Notes under the pieces: model-generated
What the model was told of the DNA's origin: nothing
Database searches by the model: none
What the model saw: the letters and a program-made list of their open reading frames with translations, nothing else
In this document: one piece after another, positions 52,029 to 60,591 of the stretch
Layout: each line of letters begins with the position of its first letter
Numbering within the stretch: the first letter of the stretch is position 1
Position numbers and translations under genes: made by a program
Assembly (NCBI RefSeq): GCF_029369745.1
Contig: NZ_CP120210.1
Location: 248,001 to 312,000 of the forward strand
From: Amycolatopsis sp. QT-25
Lineage (GTDB): Bacteria; Actinomycetota; Actinomycetes; Mycobacteriales; Pseudonocardiaceae
DNA: 64,000 nucleotides
Direction of reading: 5' to 3'

Positions 52029-52988
52029 TTGTTCGACATGGTTCTAGAGGGTCCGCCTGGACGCGGAGATGACCCTGAGCTCGACGCTGTAACCGATCGG
52101 CTTTATGAGCATGATCCATCAGGCGATCGTGTCGCCAAGGTACTTAGAGAAACAATTGACCAGCTACTTGACGGGCGTCGAAGCGGCCGGTGGGATTACG
52201 TACAACTTCACAAGACCGAAAAGACTCACATGGGCACGTTGGTTGAGATCAACCTGCATCGTGAATTTGATTTTGCAGATGGAGTAGCCACCGACTATCG
52301 GATCGCCGGCCACGATGTGGACTGCAAGTTCTCCCAGCGGATTGGCGGCTGGGAGATGGGACCCGAGATGGTCGACCAACTGTGCTTGGTGATCTGGGCA
52401 AGTGACCTGGAAAGCAAGTGGCAGGCTGGCCTTGTCCGGGCAAGGCAAGACCGGTTGCGCCTGAATGCGAATCGAGATGCAAAGCGGCGACTAACCGAGC
52501 GCGGCGTCACAGAGATCAGGTGGCTCTGGAAGTCGCATGGCAATCTTGCCCCGAACGTACTGTTGCATCTTGACCCGCTGAGGCGAGAGCGGATCATGGA
52601 TGCGCGCGCACGACGCGGTGATCGCCATGCGCAAGCACGGTTGTTTCAACTGTGCCGAGATGTGCAAAATCAGATAATTACCCGGGCCACCGTTGAAACG
52701 GTGGGCTGGGGTCTGGACGATCCATTGAAACGGATGCGCAGCAATGGCGGTGCCCGCGATGCGCTTCGTCCCGAAGGTTTGCTTGTCCTCGGGCACCAGG
52801 ACAACGATCCTGGAGTTGCGTCCGCGCTAGGACTTCCGGTGCCGCAAAAGGGACAGTTCGTAGTCACCCGGGTTGTGCCCGCACGAGACGATGAAGATCT
52901 GCGGATGGCCTCGATACAAGGCCAGCTCTGGCGGAAGGCAACACCAGATGATCCTCTGCACCCCGCTCCGGTTGTTCCTCGTAGCTAG
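52029..52988 (+). CDS. NaeI-type type II restriction endonuclease
   Basis: About 319 residues, near the length of R.NaeI (317). The family signatures are nearly intact: LHKTEKTHMGTLVEINLHRE, TDYRIAGHDVDCKFS with the catalytic D-x-K (VDCK), CLVIWASD, and in the DNA-binding Topo domain SNGGARDALRPEGLLVLGHQDND. R.NaeI cuts GCCGGC and needs a second effector site. Whether this homologue shares the specificity is inferred. TTG 52029 has GAGGGG at 8-base spacing; GTG 52008 (inside a palindrome) and ATG 52038 are alternatives. The methyltransferase is about 5.7 kb away at 58683. Confidence 0.9.
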   Translation: MFDMVLEGPPGRGDDPELDAVTDRLYEHDPSGDRVAKVLRETIDQLLDGRRSGRWDYVQLHKTEKTHMGTLVEINLHREFDFADGVATDYRIAGHDVDCKFSQRIGGWEMGPEMVDQLCLVIWASDLESKWQAGLVRARQDRLRLNANRDAKRRLTERGVTEIRWLWKSHGNLAPNVLLHLDPLRRERIMDARARRGDRHAQARLFQLCRDVQNQIITRATVETVGWGLDDPLKRMRSNGGARDALRPEGLLVLGHQDNDPGVASALGLPVPQKGQFVVTRVVPARDDEDLRMASIQGQLWRKATPDDPLHPAPVVPRS

Positions 52989-53020
52989 GTTCCGTGTTAG
53001 GTGATCGTCGCTAACGACGG

Positions 53021-53073
53021 CTCCCGCCGGCCTGGCTTACCCGAGCTGTATCGATTAGCCAGGCCAGCGGGAG
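53021..53073. terminator. Hairpin between the NaeI-type gene and the small membrane gene
   Basis: 17-nt arms (53021-53037, 53057-53073) pair with a single mismatch around a 19-nt loop; the stem ends are CTCCCGC/GCGGGAG. It can terminate both convergent transcripts. Confidence 0.65.
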
Positions 53074-53104
53074 TGTAGTCAGCAGTAAGACGACGCAGAT
53101 CCGG

Positions 53105-53323
53105 TTAGCTCAGCAGCCAGATGATAAAGGCTACGAGCGCGCCTCCGGCGCCGGAGGCAAGGCCCTTGACGAAGTGCGTGCAGGCAAGCTGCCACCACCG
53201 ACGCCATCCGGCGGGCTCGGGCCACCTGCTCTCACCAGCAGGTTTGCCGGGAACTGCCCTTCCCGACCGTGTGACTCGTGCCGGACGGCCACCCGAAGAA
53301 GGGCGGCGACGTTTACTATTCAT
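53105..53323 (-). CDS. Small basic membrane protein, function unknown
   Basis: A 72-residue protein. The Arg/Pro-rich cytoplasmic part (MNSKRRRPSSGGRPARVTR) leads to one C-terminal membrane helix (GGALVAFIIWLLS). AAGGAG lies 7 bases before ATG 53323, which fixes the start against a longer frame to 53458. It has no recognised family. It stands between the endonuclease and the HTH gene in the defence island; small membrane proteins of this kind can be toxins or anchors. Confidence 0.6.
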   Translation of the reverse strand: MNSKRRRPSSGGRPARVTRSGRAVPGKPAGESRWPEPAGWRRWWQLACTHFVKGLASGAGGALVAFIIWLLS

Positions 53324-53609
53324 GTAGGGACTCCTTGTCCACGGCAGTTGGCGGGGGTTCTGAAGGGGGAGGGCCCTGCCGGCCTTGGTTCCTAGGCCTG
53401 CCGGTCGGGCCTTCCTCCGGTATCTCGGTCTTCGCGAGGGCATATCGCTCCACCCCAATCACGTATTGTTGATCACAACACTGCGAGTTACTGATAGGTC
53501 GCGAGGGAGGGCCCCGCGCCGCAAGCAACAAGTCAGAGCAGGACACAACGGCTTCACGCCGTGTCCCGCCTGTTACCTGTTGCGGCAAGGACGACGCTCT
53601 AGACAAAGA

Positions 53610-54323
53610 TCACCTGCCTTCCAGAAGCACGAGCGCGTTGTCGGTCAGCCCGACGTCGAGGAGTTCGCTGATGATGGCCAGCCGATCGTGCGAGCTGCGG
53701 CTGCGCGCGCCATGCAACACCACATCAGCGGCATCAGGGTGGCCAGCATCTACGAAGTACGACACAGCACCGGCTACTTCCTTAACAGTTACTTCGGAAC
53801 CAGTTGCCCAGAGAACACTGGAAACGTCGTGCAGGTGTCCGTTGTCGATGTAGGACAAGACCTCGTCGAGCCCTGGCGGCGGCGCGGGTGTGCTCATCGC
53901 GTTGCGCCGGTCTCCATCTGCCGTCACGCCGTTGCGCCGGTCCTTTCCCTCATGGCCCGCTTCCCATGGTGGCGGCGCTTCCACCAGCGCAACATGGCAG
54001 TTAGGGCATAGCCCCAGCTTGACGGCGGCTCGGAGTTCGAGAAGATACTCAAGGGTGAACGGCATTGTGGTGAGCACACCATGTCTTGCCACATCCCGTG
54101 CCGCCTCCTCGTACATCAAGATCAAAGTGGCGATCGTTGGCAGCCGTCGCGCGTTGTAGTAGTGCGAGAGTGATGCGTCAGAGACTCCAAGTCGCTTACT
54201 TACCGCGGCGATAGTGCTTGAGTGAAAGCATTTGTGCAGGTCAGTGAGAGCCTCGGCGAAAGCCGCGGCCATGGGCGTAGTCCCGTCCGGGTATCTGCCG
54301 CCTACACGTCCTATCGGTGGCAT
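53610..54323 (-). CDS. HTH (XRE-like) regulator of the defence island
   Basis: A 237-residue protein. The N-terminal helix-turn-helix is in STIAAVSKRLGVSDASLSHYYNARRLPTIATL, of the XRE-like type found in actinobacterial regulators. A possible zinc pair (LCPNCH) follows near residue 105. The C-terminal half (EVLSYIDNGHLHDVSSVLWATG, LAIISELLDVGLTDNALVLL) is helical and may hold the effector. ATG 54323. Long inverted repeats just upstream are likely binding sites. It probably controls itself and the HNH-ParB-SNF2 cassette. Confidence 0.78.
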   Translation of the reverse strand: MPPIGRVGGRYPDGTTPMAAAFAEALTDLHKCFHSSTIAAVSKRLGVSDASLSHYYNARRLPTIATLILMYEEAARDVARHGVLTTMPFTLEYLLELRAAVKLGLCPNCHVALVEAPPPWEAGHEGKDRRNGVTADGDRRNAMSTPAPPPGLDEVLSYIDNGHLHDVSSVLWATGSEVTVKEVAGAVSYFVDAGHPDAADVVLHGARSRSSHDRLAIISELLDVGLTDNALVLLEGR

Positions 54324-54686
54324 CCCATCCCCTCTTCAGCCCCTTCCTTGAAGAGTCGCGTACAGCCCTTCGACGCGTGAAGGCGCGAAGGACATGTACG
54401 CGACTGTAGGGCATCGAGGTCATCTAGATGGCAGCGACTGGCCTGAAAATCTCGATTTTCTTGCGGCAACAAAACCTGGCCGCAGTTCCGATATATCGCA
54501 ATACGTTGCGATATATCGGAACTGCATCACCAGTCCCTACAATCGGTGTAGTCATTACAAAAAATGTAGGAATGCTTGTTTAAGTGGGCTCGGTGAACCT
54601 TCTGTGTTACAAAGGAAGTTCAGCTGTCATGGTCTGCTGGTTCGCAGTGTGGCTTGCCAGCGAAGTCGGCACAGAAGGGCTTATGC
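54324..54686. promoter_or_regulatory. Divergent control region of the defence island with two long inverted repeats
   Basis: Repeat A: AGTCGCGTACA and TGTACGCGACT (54354-54364, 54395-54405), 11-bp perfect arms. Repeat B: 20-bp perfect arms at 54482-54501 and 54506-54525 around TACG; each arm contains the palindrome CGATATATCG. The region is AT-rich compared with its surroundings. It lies between the regulator gene and the HNH-like gene. Operators, or a replication/recombination site, are possible. Confidence 0.65.
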
Positions 54687-55364
54687 GTGCTCCCGTCGTG
54701 GCAAGATCATGAGCTTGGAACGATGAAGCGAGTCGCCCTGTGGCTGCTCGCAGAGGTCGGCGAGGGAAATAAATTTACAAAGGAGAAGCTAAGAAAAGAC
54801 TTCCCAGGTGTGTCTCAGATTGATAGAAGAATGCGGGATCTTCGGAAGTTCGAATGGCAGATTGACACCAACCGTGAGGATCTGACACTCGATCCTCACG
54901 AACACTGCTTCGTCAAAGCCGGCCTTCCCGTCTGGGAGCGAGGCGTTGCGCTTAGTCAGCGGGCAAATGCTGCTATAGGTGCCGCTATGCGCAGAGAGGT
55001 GCTCGCGGCCGATGGAAACATGTGCCGGTCGTGCGGCATTACACCTGGGCATCCCTACGCCGGCACCCATGAGATGGCCCAGCTTGACATTGCTCGTCGG
55101 CATGTGGTCACTTCCACCGGTGTCGAGGTACAGCTGGTGACCGAATGTAAACGGTGCAGGGTGGGTGGACGTGGCATCGAAGCCAGCCTGGATGCCGTAC
55201 TGCGGGACCTGTCTTCCCTTGGGGCTATCGAACGCCGTTTGCTGACCGGCTGGGTCAAAGCGGATCGCAGAGACTTTAGCCGGATCGAGGAGTTGTGGTG
55301 CGACTACCGGTCCCTGCCGGCTGAAGCGCGATCTAAAGTCCAGGAAGCGCTAGGCCTCGGCTAG
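54687..55364 (+). CDS. Cys4 zinc-finger, HNH-like protein
   Basis: About 225 residues. The N-terminal part (WQDHELGTMKRVALWLLAEV, GNKFTKEKLRKDFPGVSQIDRRMRDLR) resembles winged-helix domains found with HNH nucleases. The C-terminal part has CRSC and CKRC zinc pairs around LDIARRHVV, the treble-clef layout of HNH nucleases with weak HNH catalytic residues. GTG 54687 is preferred, with AGAAGG upstream and the conserved WQDHEL kept; ATG 54723 would remove that. First gene of the three-gene cassette. Confidence 0.65.
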   Translation: MLPSWQDHELGTMKRVALWLLAEVGEGNKFTKEKLRKDFPGVSQIDRRMRDLRKFEWQIDTNREDLTLDPHEHCFVKAGLPVWERGVALSQRANAAIGAAMRREVLAADGNMCRSCGITPGHPYAGTHEMAQLDIARRHVVTSTGVEVQLVTECKRCRVGGRGIEASLDAVLRDLSSLGAIERRLLTGWVKADRRDFSRIEELWCDYRSLPAEARSKVQEALGLG

Positions 55365-55433
55365 GCCGTACTAAGCTACCGCTTCGGCAGGCTGCACTGC
55401 TGAACCAGAGCGACTTCGTATCAGGAGAGAGTA

Positions 55434-56852
55434 GTGACTAAAGACTACGGTCGGCCGCCACGAGCTGAAGAGAACCGCGCGCTGATCGAGAGTCGACTGG
55501 CGGAAGTAGCTGCCGGCGCAGGGGTGCACGAGACTGTAACGATTGACTGGCGTGGTCGACCAACACATCTAGACGTTATCGAGATGTCGGTAGGTGATCT
55601 GTATTACAACCCAGCTACTCACAGGATTCGCGCTCAACGTAGTCACGACAGTTCGCGAAGTGACTTGCTCGAACAGGATCCCTGGAGCCAGGGAAGTCAA
55701 GAGTACCTAGACTTTTTGCTTAAAGCCTTGCCATCGGATCTTTCAAAAGTTGACCCAGTTTTTACTGGGTTGGCTGAGAGCCTGAATGACTACAAACAAA
55801 CTGACCCCGGGCTAATCACCCGTGATGGTGTACTTGTAAACGGCAATACGAGGCGTGCGGCTCTGCTTCAGATTGGCGGGCCGGGGCAAGGTATGCGTGT
55901 CGCAGTTCTGCCCGAGTCATGTACCTGGGCCGACGTAAGCGACGTTGAGCTGTCTTTGCAGCTCCGAAAGACCCATCATCGAGAGTACTCCTATGTCAAC
56001 CGGCTACTAGCTATTGATGAGCTGACTAAACAGGGAATGCCGACTAGCGTGATCGCGACAACGTTTCGCACCACGTCAGCTGCTTGTGAACAAGATCTGT
56101 GGGTGCTCAGGTGCATTGAATCACTAGTTGAGCGCAGTAAGGCGCAGGGTACACGCCTGCCGATCTTTGCTTTCGAAGATAAAACTGAGAAGCTTAAAGA
56201 ATTATATCGACGGTACTCAAAAGACGTCACAGTCGACCCGGAGATGGCAGAGTTGGTAAAAGAGTATCGCCTGGCTGCTATTACTTTGGATTTTTCGAAG
56301 ACTGACGTGCGGCTGATTGAGGATGATTTCCAACAACGCTATCTGTCTAAGCACCTCCCTGAGGTGCTGAAAGAACAGGACGATGGTCACGAATCAGTTT
56401 CTATTCCGGGATTAAATCGAAAAGTTAAGGGCGCGTCGAATGCGTTGGCTTCTGTCAAAAAGCTAACTGATACAGCTTTGCGGGCAAAGGCTGCTGAAGC
56501 ATTCGATCCTACTCTCCGGGATCCTGTCGCAGCTGAAGCAGTTCAGGCGGGAGAGGAACTTCGTGCGGCAATGGAAAAGGCCCTGGTGCCGGCAGGCAAA
56601 GATGCTCGGATACGAAAAAGGAAGCAGGCGGCCCCCACAAGGCTTCTGGATGCTTGCCAAGATATCGATCAATGTGTCACTGACCTGGTTATGTCTCGGG
56701 GATCTAGAAGCCTAGATGAGGAATCTTTTGACGAGGCGGTCGTCAAGCTGAGGAGCAGTCTGGAGCGGCTAGCGCTGGAGACTCGACGCACAGTTTCCGT
56801 TCCCGGCGATGGAGTGGACTGGCTTATTTCGGCCCTCTATTCGGGGTCTTAA
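55434..56852 (+). CDS. ParB/Srx-fold (ParB N-terminal-like) protein
   Basis: A 472-residue protein. The first 150 residues look like a ParB/Srx domain: the motif GVLVNGNTRRAALLQ (residues 132-146) stands where ParB has its G-x-x-R nucleotide-binding box, and DLYYNPATHRI is near 56. The following helices (RLLAIDELTKQGMPTSVIATTFRTT) could be a ParB-like HTH. The rest is helical. GTG 55434 with AGGAGAG upstream. Codon use is markedly AT-richer than the core genome. Next to an SNF2 helicase, a DNA-targeting role is likely. Confidence 0.7.
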   Translation: MTKDYGRPPRAEENRALIESRLAEVAAGAGVHETVTIDWRGRPTHLDVIEMSVGDLYYNPATHRIRAQRSHDSSRSDLLEQDPWSQGSQEYLDFLLKALPSDLSKVDPVFTGLAESLNDYKQTDPGLITRDGVLVNGNTRRAALLQIGGPGQGMRVAVLPESCTWADVSDVELSLQLRKTHHREYSYVNRLLAIDELTKQGMPTSVIATTFRTTSAACEQDLWVLRCIESLVERSKAQGTRLPIFAFEDKTEKLKELYRRYSKDVTVDPEMAELVKEYRLAAITLDFSKTDVRLIEDDFQQRYLSKHLPEVLKEQDDGHESVSIPGLNRKVKGASNALASVKKLTDTALRAKAAEAFDPTLRDPVAAEAVQAGEELRAAMEKALVPAGKDARIRKRKQAAPTRLLDACQDIDQCVTDLVMSRGSRSLDEESFDEAVVKLRSSLERLALETRRTVSVPGDGVDWLISALYSGS

Positions 56853-58675
56853 TGGCTATGAACCCGGAAGCGAGCCTATTCATTGGCTTCGATGTAACTC
56901 GTACTCAAGCTTTGCTGCGGGCGCGATTAGATTTCGTTTCCGCTCTGGGGCGGCTGCTTGAGCGCTTTCCGGCAGGACGGTTCTCGGACAAGACGGCCGC
57001 GGTTGTTCCTGTCGATGAATTTCTCATTGGCCTGGAAGCCTTAGCCGATTGGCCTGAGCCAGAAACGGTCACCTGGGATGCAACGTTCCAAGCAACTGTC
57101 GAGGAGATGCTTGACGATGCTGAAGAAGCTGATAGGCAGCTGCATGGTGACGGCCAAATCGAAATTGGTTCCAGTGAAGTCGATGAGCTTCTCGGGCCAA
57201 GCTGGTGCGGTGAGCTGACCGACTTTCAGCGTCGGGATATAGCCCGTTTGATATCACTTGGGCATAGCGCGAATTTTAGTGTTCCTGGCGCAGGTAAGAC
57301 GCGGGTGGCGCTGGCGGTCTTCGCGGCGATGCGTGAGAAAGGAAAAGTCGATCGGTTGTTAGTGGTAGGACCAAAGGCTGCTTACGAAGCATGGCTGTAC
57401 GAAGCCAAGGTTTGTTTCAAACGTCCGCTCGAAGTCAAAGTGGTAACCAACCGGCTACCAAGCGCGGCAGATCTTCTTTTAGTGAATTACGAACGCTTGA
57501 ACCCTTCTCTGGCTGGATTTGCTAGGTGGTTGCAAGAGTCTCCTGGAATGATGATTCTTGATGAAGCTCACAGGATGAAATTGGGTGCTGCTGGGGTTTA
57601 TGGATCCGCATGTATGGCGCTTGGCCCATTGAGTCGAGTCCGGATGATCCTTAGCGGTACGCCAGCGCCTAATGGCCCCAAAGACCTTGAAAGCCTTTTG
57701 GCGTTCGTCTGGCCGGGCCGCGGCCGCCGGGTGGTCCGGCAGGCGATCGGCGGGGGAGATCTTGGTTATGCGAGTAGCAAACTGAGGCCGCTCTACACGC
57801 GAACAACAAAACAAGAACTAGGCTTACCCCCTGTTTCAACGCGTGTTCGCAGGGTTGAAATGTCACCTTTGCATCGAGAGATATATGATGCGATGGTTGG
57901 CCAGTTCACTGCTCGTGCAGAGCGAAACCGTAACGACTTCGAATCATTGGGAAGGGCAGTTCTCCGACTATTGATGGCGGCTACCAGTCCTGCCCTTCTT
58001 GTGGAAGGAGCGACGAAGTATGAGCCGCTTTCATTTCAGATTCCACCTTTGGAAGTGAATGAAGACGAGCCACTCTATGTCCTGCTTAGAGATTTGTCAA
58101 AGTATGAGATCCCCCCTAAGTATCAGGAAGCCTTAACTATTGTTGCAGATAATGCGAGAAATGGGTTGAAGACGCTGGTTTGGGCTAGTTTTGTGCGCAG
58201 TATTAAGTCTTTAGAGGTGCTTTTTAAAGACTTCAGTCCGGCTGTGGTGCACGGAGGTACTGCGGACAGAGCCGAGCAACTTCGTACCTTTCGCGAAGAT
58301 CCGGCATGCGCGGTGCTGGTTTCAAATCCGGCCACCTTGGGCGAGGGGGTTAGTCTGCATCAAGTGTGTCATGACGCAGTCTATGTGGACCGAGATTTTC
58401 AGGCAGGCCGATTCTTGCAGAGCCTTGACCGTATCCATCGGCTAGGTCTTGCGCATGACACTGAGACCAGGGTAACGATACTCGAAGCTCAAGGCAGTAT
58501 TGATGAGATTGTGGCACTGCGTTTGAAAGAAAAGCTGGAGTTCATGGGGCAGATTTTGGATGATCCCTCAGTGCGGAAACTGGGAGACCCTGAAGACGAG
58601 ATCGCGCTCGCGGGTGGCCTGGATGCAGCGGACATACAGGCCATCATTGGCCGCGTTGGCGCGATCCTGCCGTAG
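56852..58675 (+). CDS. SNF2-type DEAD/DEAH helicase
   Basis: A 607-residue SF2 helicase of the SNF2/RapA branch. The N-terminal 115 residues are unique; then the Q-like motif ELTDFQRRDIARL, Walker A SVPGAGKTR (142-151), DEAH at 237-240, ILSGTPAPNGP, and in the second RecA lobe VHGGTADRAEQL, LVSNPATLGEGVSLH and motif VI QSLDRIHRLG. It should translocate on duplex DNA. Its ATG overlaps the ParB-like stop by one base. Lower GC than flanks. It ends 8 bp from the convergent methyltransferase stop. Confidence 0.87.
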   Translation: MAMNPEASLFIGFDVTRTQALLRARLDFVSALGRLLERFPAGRFSDKTAAVVPVDEFLIGLEALADWPEPETVTWDATFQATVEEMLDDAEEADRQLHGDGQIEIGSSEVDELLGPSWCGELTDFQRRDIARLISLGHSANFSVPGAGKTRVALAVFAAMREKGKVDRLLVVGPKAAYEAWLYEAKVCFKRPLEVKVVTNRLPSAADLLLVNYERLNPSLAGFARWLQESPGMMILDEAHRMKLGAAGVYGSACMALGPLSRVRMILSGTPAPNGPKDLESLLAFVWPGRGRRVVRQAIGGGDLGYASSKLRPLYTRTTKQELGLPPVSTRVRRVEMSPLHREIYDAMVGQFTARAERNRNDFESLGRAVLRLLMAATSPALLVEGATKYEPLSFQIPPLEVNEDEPLYVLLRDLSKYEIPPKYQEALTIVADNARNGLKTLVWASFVRSIKSLEVLFKDFSPAVVHGGTADRAEQLRTFREDPACAVLVSNPATLGEGVSLHQVCHDAVYVDRDFQAGRFLQSLDRIHRLGLAHDTETRVTILEAQGSIDEIVALRLKEKLEFMGQILDDPSVRKLGDPEDEIALAGGLDAADIQAIIGRVGAILP

Positions 58676-58682
58676 CTAGGTG

Positions 58683-59957
58683 TTAACTGATCTTTGCTCG
58701 ACTCTTCAAAAACACGGCGTGCCGGTCGTGGTCGTCCTGCCCCATAAAAGCTCTGAAGTTCCCGAGCTTGTGCTTTGTTACGCCATTATCTGAGATGGTT
58801 TCTACGACAAAATCTTTCTTCAGTCTGGCTATGCTGAGCTCGACTTCTGGAATATCGATTGTTTTTTCGCCGGAATTTTGAAGATGTTCAACTTTGACGA
58901 AGTCGCCCACTTCTTTGAGCATCTTGTAAATTGGATCGTGCCCGACTGGCTCGCGCACGACCTTCTTCCCTTTTTTGCTAAGTGCATTCTTGATGGATTT
59001 TCCGACAGCTTCTGCGACTGGTGGCGGAAAGGCGTTGCCGATCTGCCTGTACTTGGATGTCTTAGGCCCCTCGAAAGTCCATTTGCCCTCGTCGGGGAAT
59101 CCTTGAAGCCGTGCAACCATTTCATTGGTCAACTTGGGGCCACGGCCATTGCGAGAGTACTCATCTTTCGGGCCCGGAACATCGTTGGCGACACCATGTG
59201 CGTCGACCCAGAGCTCTTGCCATGCTCGCTTGGCTCGTGTGGGCCCAAGGTCGGCGCCGCCGTGCTTCTTTGAGCCTCCCACGATCGTGGGAGCGATCTT
59301 GTTGGCGCGTTCCACCCAATCATCGATCTGGCCCCAGCCCCGTGTGCCCATGAGGTCCTTAAGGGATTCGCCGACTGTCGGAGCGTTGAGGAGCGGTTTC
59401 GGCCACCTGAAATAGTCCGCATATTCCTCTTGAAGCGCTACCAGGACAAATCGCGGTCGCAGCTGTGGGACGTTGAAGTCGGAAGCATGGATAAGACGCC
59501 ACTCGGCGACGTAGCCGAAAGATGTTAGACGATCTAGCACGTGCTGCCGGTATCCGGAGAACCGTGGCATACTCAGTCCTCGGACGTTCTCAAGCAGCAA
59601 GGCACGCGGTTTCACTGTCGCAACCTGCTCGACGGTCCAGGCGAAAAGGTCCCGCTCGTCGTTGGCTCCAAGTTGCTTACCCGCGATCGTAAACGGAGGG
59701 CAGGGTACGCCGCCCGCGAGCAAGTCGATCCCCTTGTAGTCGTCGGGCTTCCAGATCTCCGGGTCTGCCACGTCACCCGTCTTGATCTTATCCAAGGTGA
59801 AGCCGCTGTTCTTTCGGTCGCTGTTGGTCTGGAGAGTCTTAGAGGCGTTCTCGTCGAGCTCGACCGCAAGCGTGTGGTGGAAGCCGGCGTTGTGCAGGCC
59901 CAGGGCTTGGCCGCCAGCGCCAGCGCAAATCTCGACGGCGTTGAGCTTCATGGTCAC
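58683..59957 (-). CDS. 5-cytosine DNA methyltransferase (M.NaeI type)
   Basis: A 424-residue C5 methyltransferase (family size of M.NaeI about 413). Motif I AVEICAGAGGQALGLHNAG, motif IV GGVPCPPFT with catalytic Cys86, ENVRG (123-127), QLRPRF (165-170), the target-recognition region at 190-290, and QIGNAFPPPVAEA (motif X). It should methylate the site cut by the NaeI-type endonuclease, probably GCCGGC. GTG 59957 and ATG 59951 are alternative starts. Divergent from vsr. Confidence 0.9.
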   Translation of the reverse strand: MTMKLNAVEICAGAGGQALGLHNAGFHHTLAVELDENASKTLQTNSDRKNSGFTLDKIKTGDVADPEIWKPDDYKGIDLLAGGVPCPPFTIAGKQLGANDERDLFAWTVEQVATVKPRALLLENVRGLSMPRFSGYRQHVLDRLTSFGYVAEWRLIHASDFNVPQLRPRFVLVALQEEYADYFRWPKPLLNAPTVGESLKDLMGTRGWGQIDDWVERANKIAPTIVGGSKKHGGADLGPTRAKRAWQELWVDAHGVANDVPGPKDEYSRNGRGPKLTNEMVARLQGFPDEGKWTFEGPKTSKYRQIGNAFPPPVAEAVGKSIKNALSKKGKKVVREPVGHDPIYKMLKEVGDFVKVEHLQNSGEKTIDIPEVELSIARLKKDFVVETISDNGVTKHKLGNFRAFMGQDDHDRHAVFLKSRAKIS

Positions 59958-60046
59958 TTAACCTTCCAAGGTGGTGCAGCTGGCGAGGGGCCTAGCGAGG
60001 TATCTTGCCTCATGTGTCCGTGATCGGATGAAGAGGTTCGGCAGGC

Positions 60047-60550
60047 GTGGTTCAAGGTGATCGGAGCAAGGCTCGTGCCCGAGCGCATGCGAAGGGGCTC
60101 TACCCGGCGCCGAAGAATGCCGGTCGGTCTCGGAACATGCAGGCCAACCGGCGTGCTGACACCAAGCCAGAAGTTGAGCTCCGTAAGGCGCTGCATCACC
60201 TTGGTTACCGGTATCGCAAGGATCTTCGCCTGACGTTGGACGATGGCGTGAAGGTCCGTCCGGATGTTGTCTTCACGGCTCGCAAGGTAGCGGTGTTCGT
60301 GGACGGTTGCTTCTGGCACGTGTGCCCTGAACATGGGAGACAGCCCACGTCGAATGAGTGGTACTGGGCGCCGAAGCTTCGCCGCAACGTTGAACGCGAC
60401 CGCCGGGTTACTTCCGCTCTGGAGGGCGCTGGCTGGCGTGTAGTGCGCATCTGGGAACACGTGCCCCTGGAAGCTGCCGTAGTCGCGGTGACGGATGTCC
60501 TCGAACACGGGTTCGACAGTACTCGCGACGGCCGACAAAAGCCGGTATGA
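60047..60550 (+). CDS. Very short patch repair (Vsr) endonuclease
   Basis: A 167-residue Vsr. NMQANRRADTKPEVELRKALHHLG, YRKDLRLT, RPDVVFTARKVAVFVDGCFWHVC with the catalytic Asp and His, and NVERDRRVTSALEGAGWRV are the family signatures. It nicks at T:G mismatches produced by deamination of 5-methylcytosine, so it protects the sites modified by the adjacent methyltransferase. GTG 60047. The N-terminal 28 residues are an Arg/Lys-rich extension. Confidence 0.9.
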   Translation: MVQGDRSKARARAHAKGLYPAPKNAGRSRNMQANRRADTKPEVELRKALHHLGYRYRKDLRLTLDDGVKVRPDVVFTARKVAVFVDGCFWHVCPEHGRQPTSNEWYWAPKLRRNVERDRRVTSALEGAGWRVVRIWEHVPLEAAVVAVTDVLEHGFDSTRDGRQKPV

Positions 60551-60591
60551 CACGGCGGTGGTGCTCGCCAGTTGATCCCGGGCGTGGTTGG

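Noticed and set aside
54709..54726. A five-codon frame (MSLER) overlapping the HNH-like gene start as a leader peptide
   Set aside because: It has no clear ribosome site, and the conserved N-terminus of the HNH-like protein starts upstream of it.
60551..60591. A second copy of the tRNA-Arg 3' end as island attachment site
   Set aside because: I looked for the GGGTTCGAATCCC core near the right edge of the island and found none.
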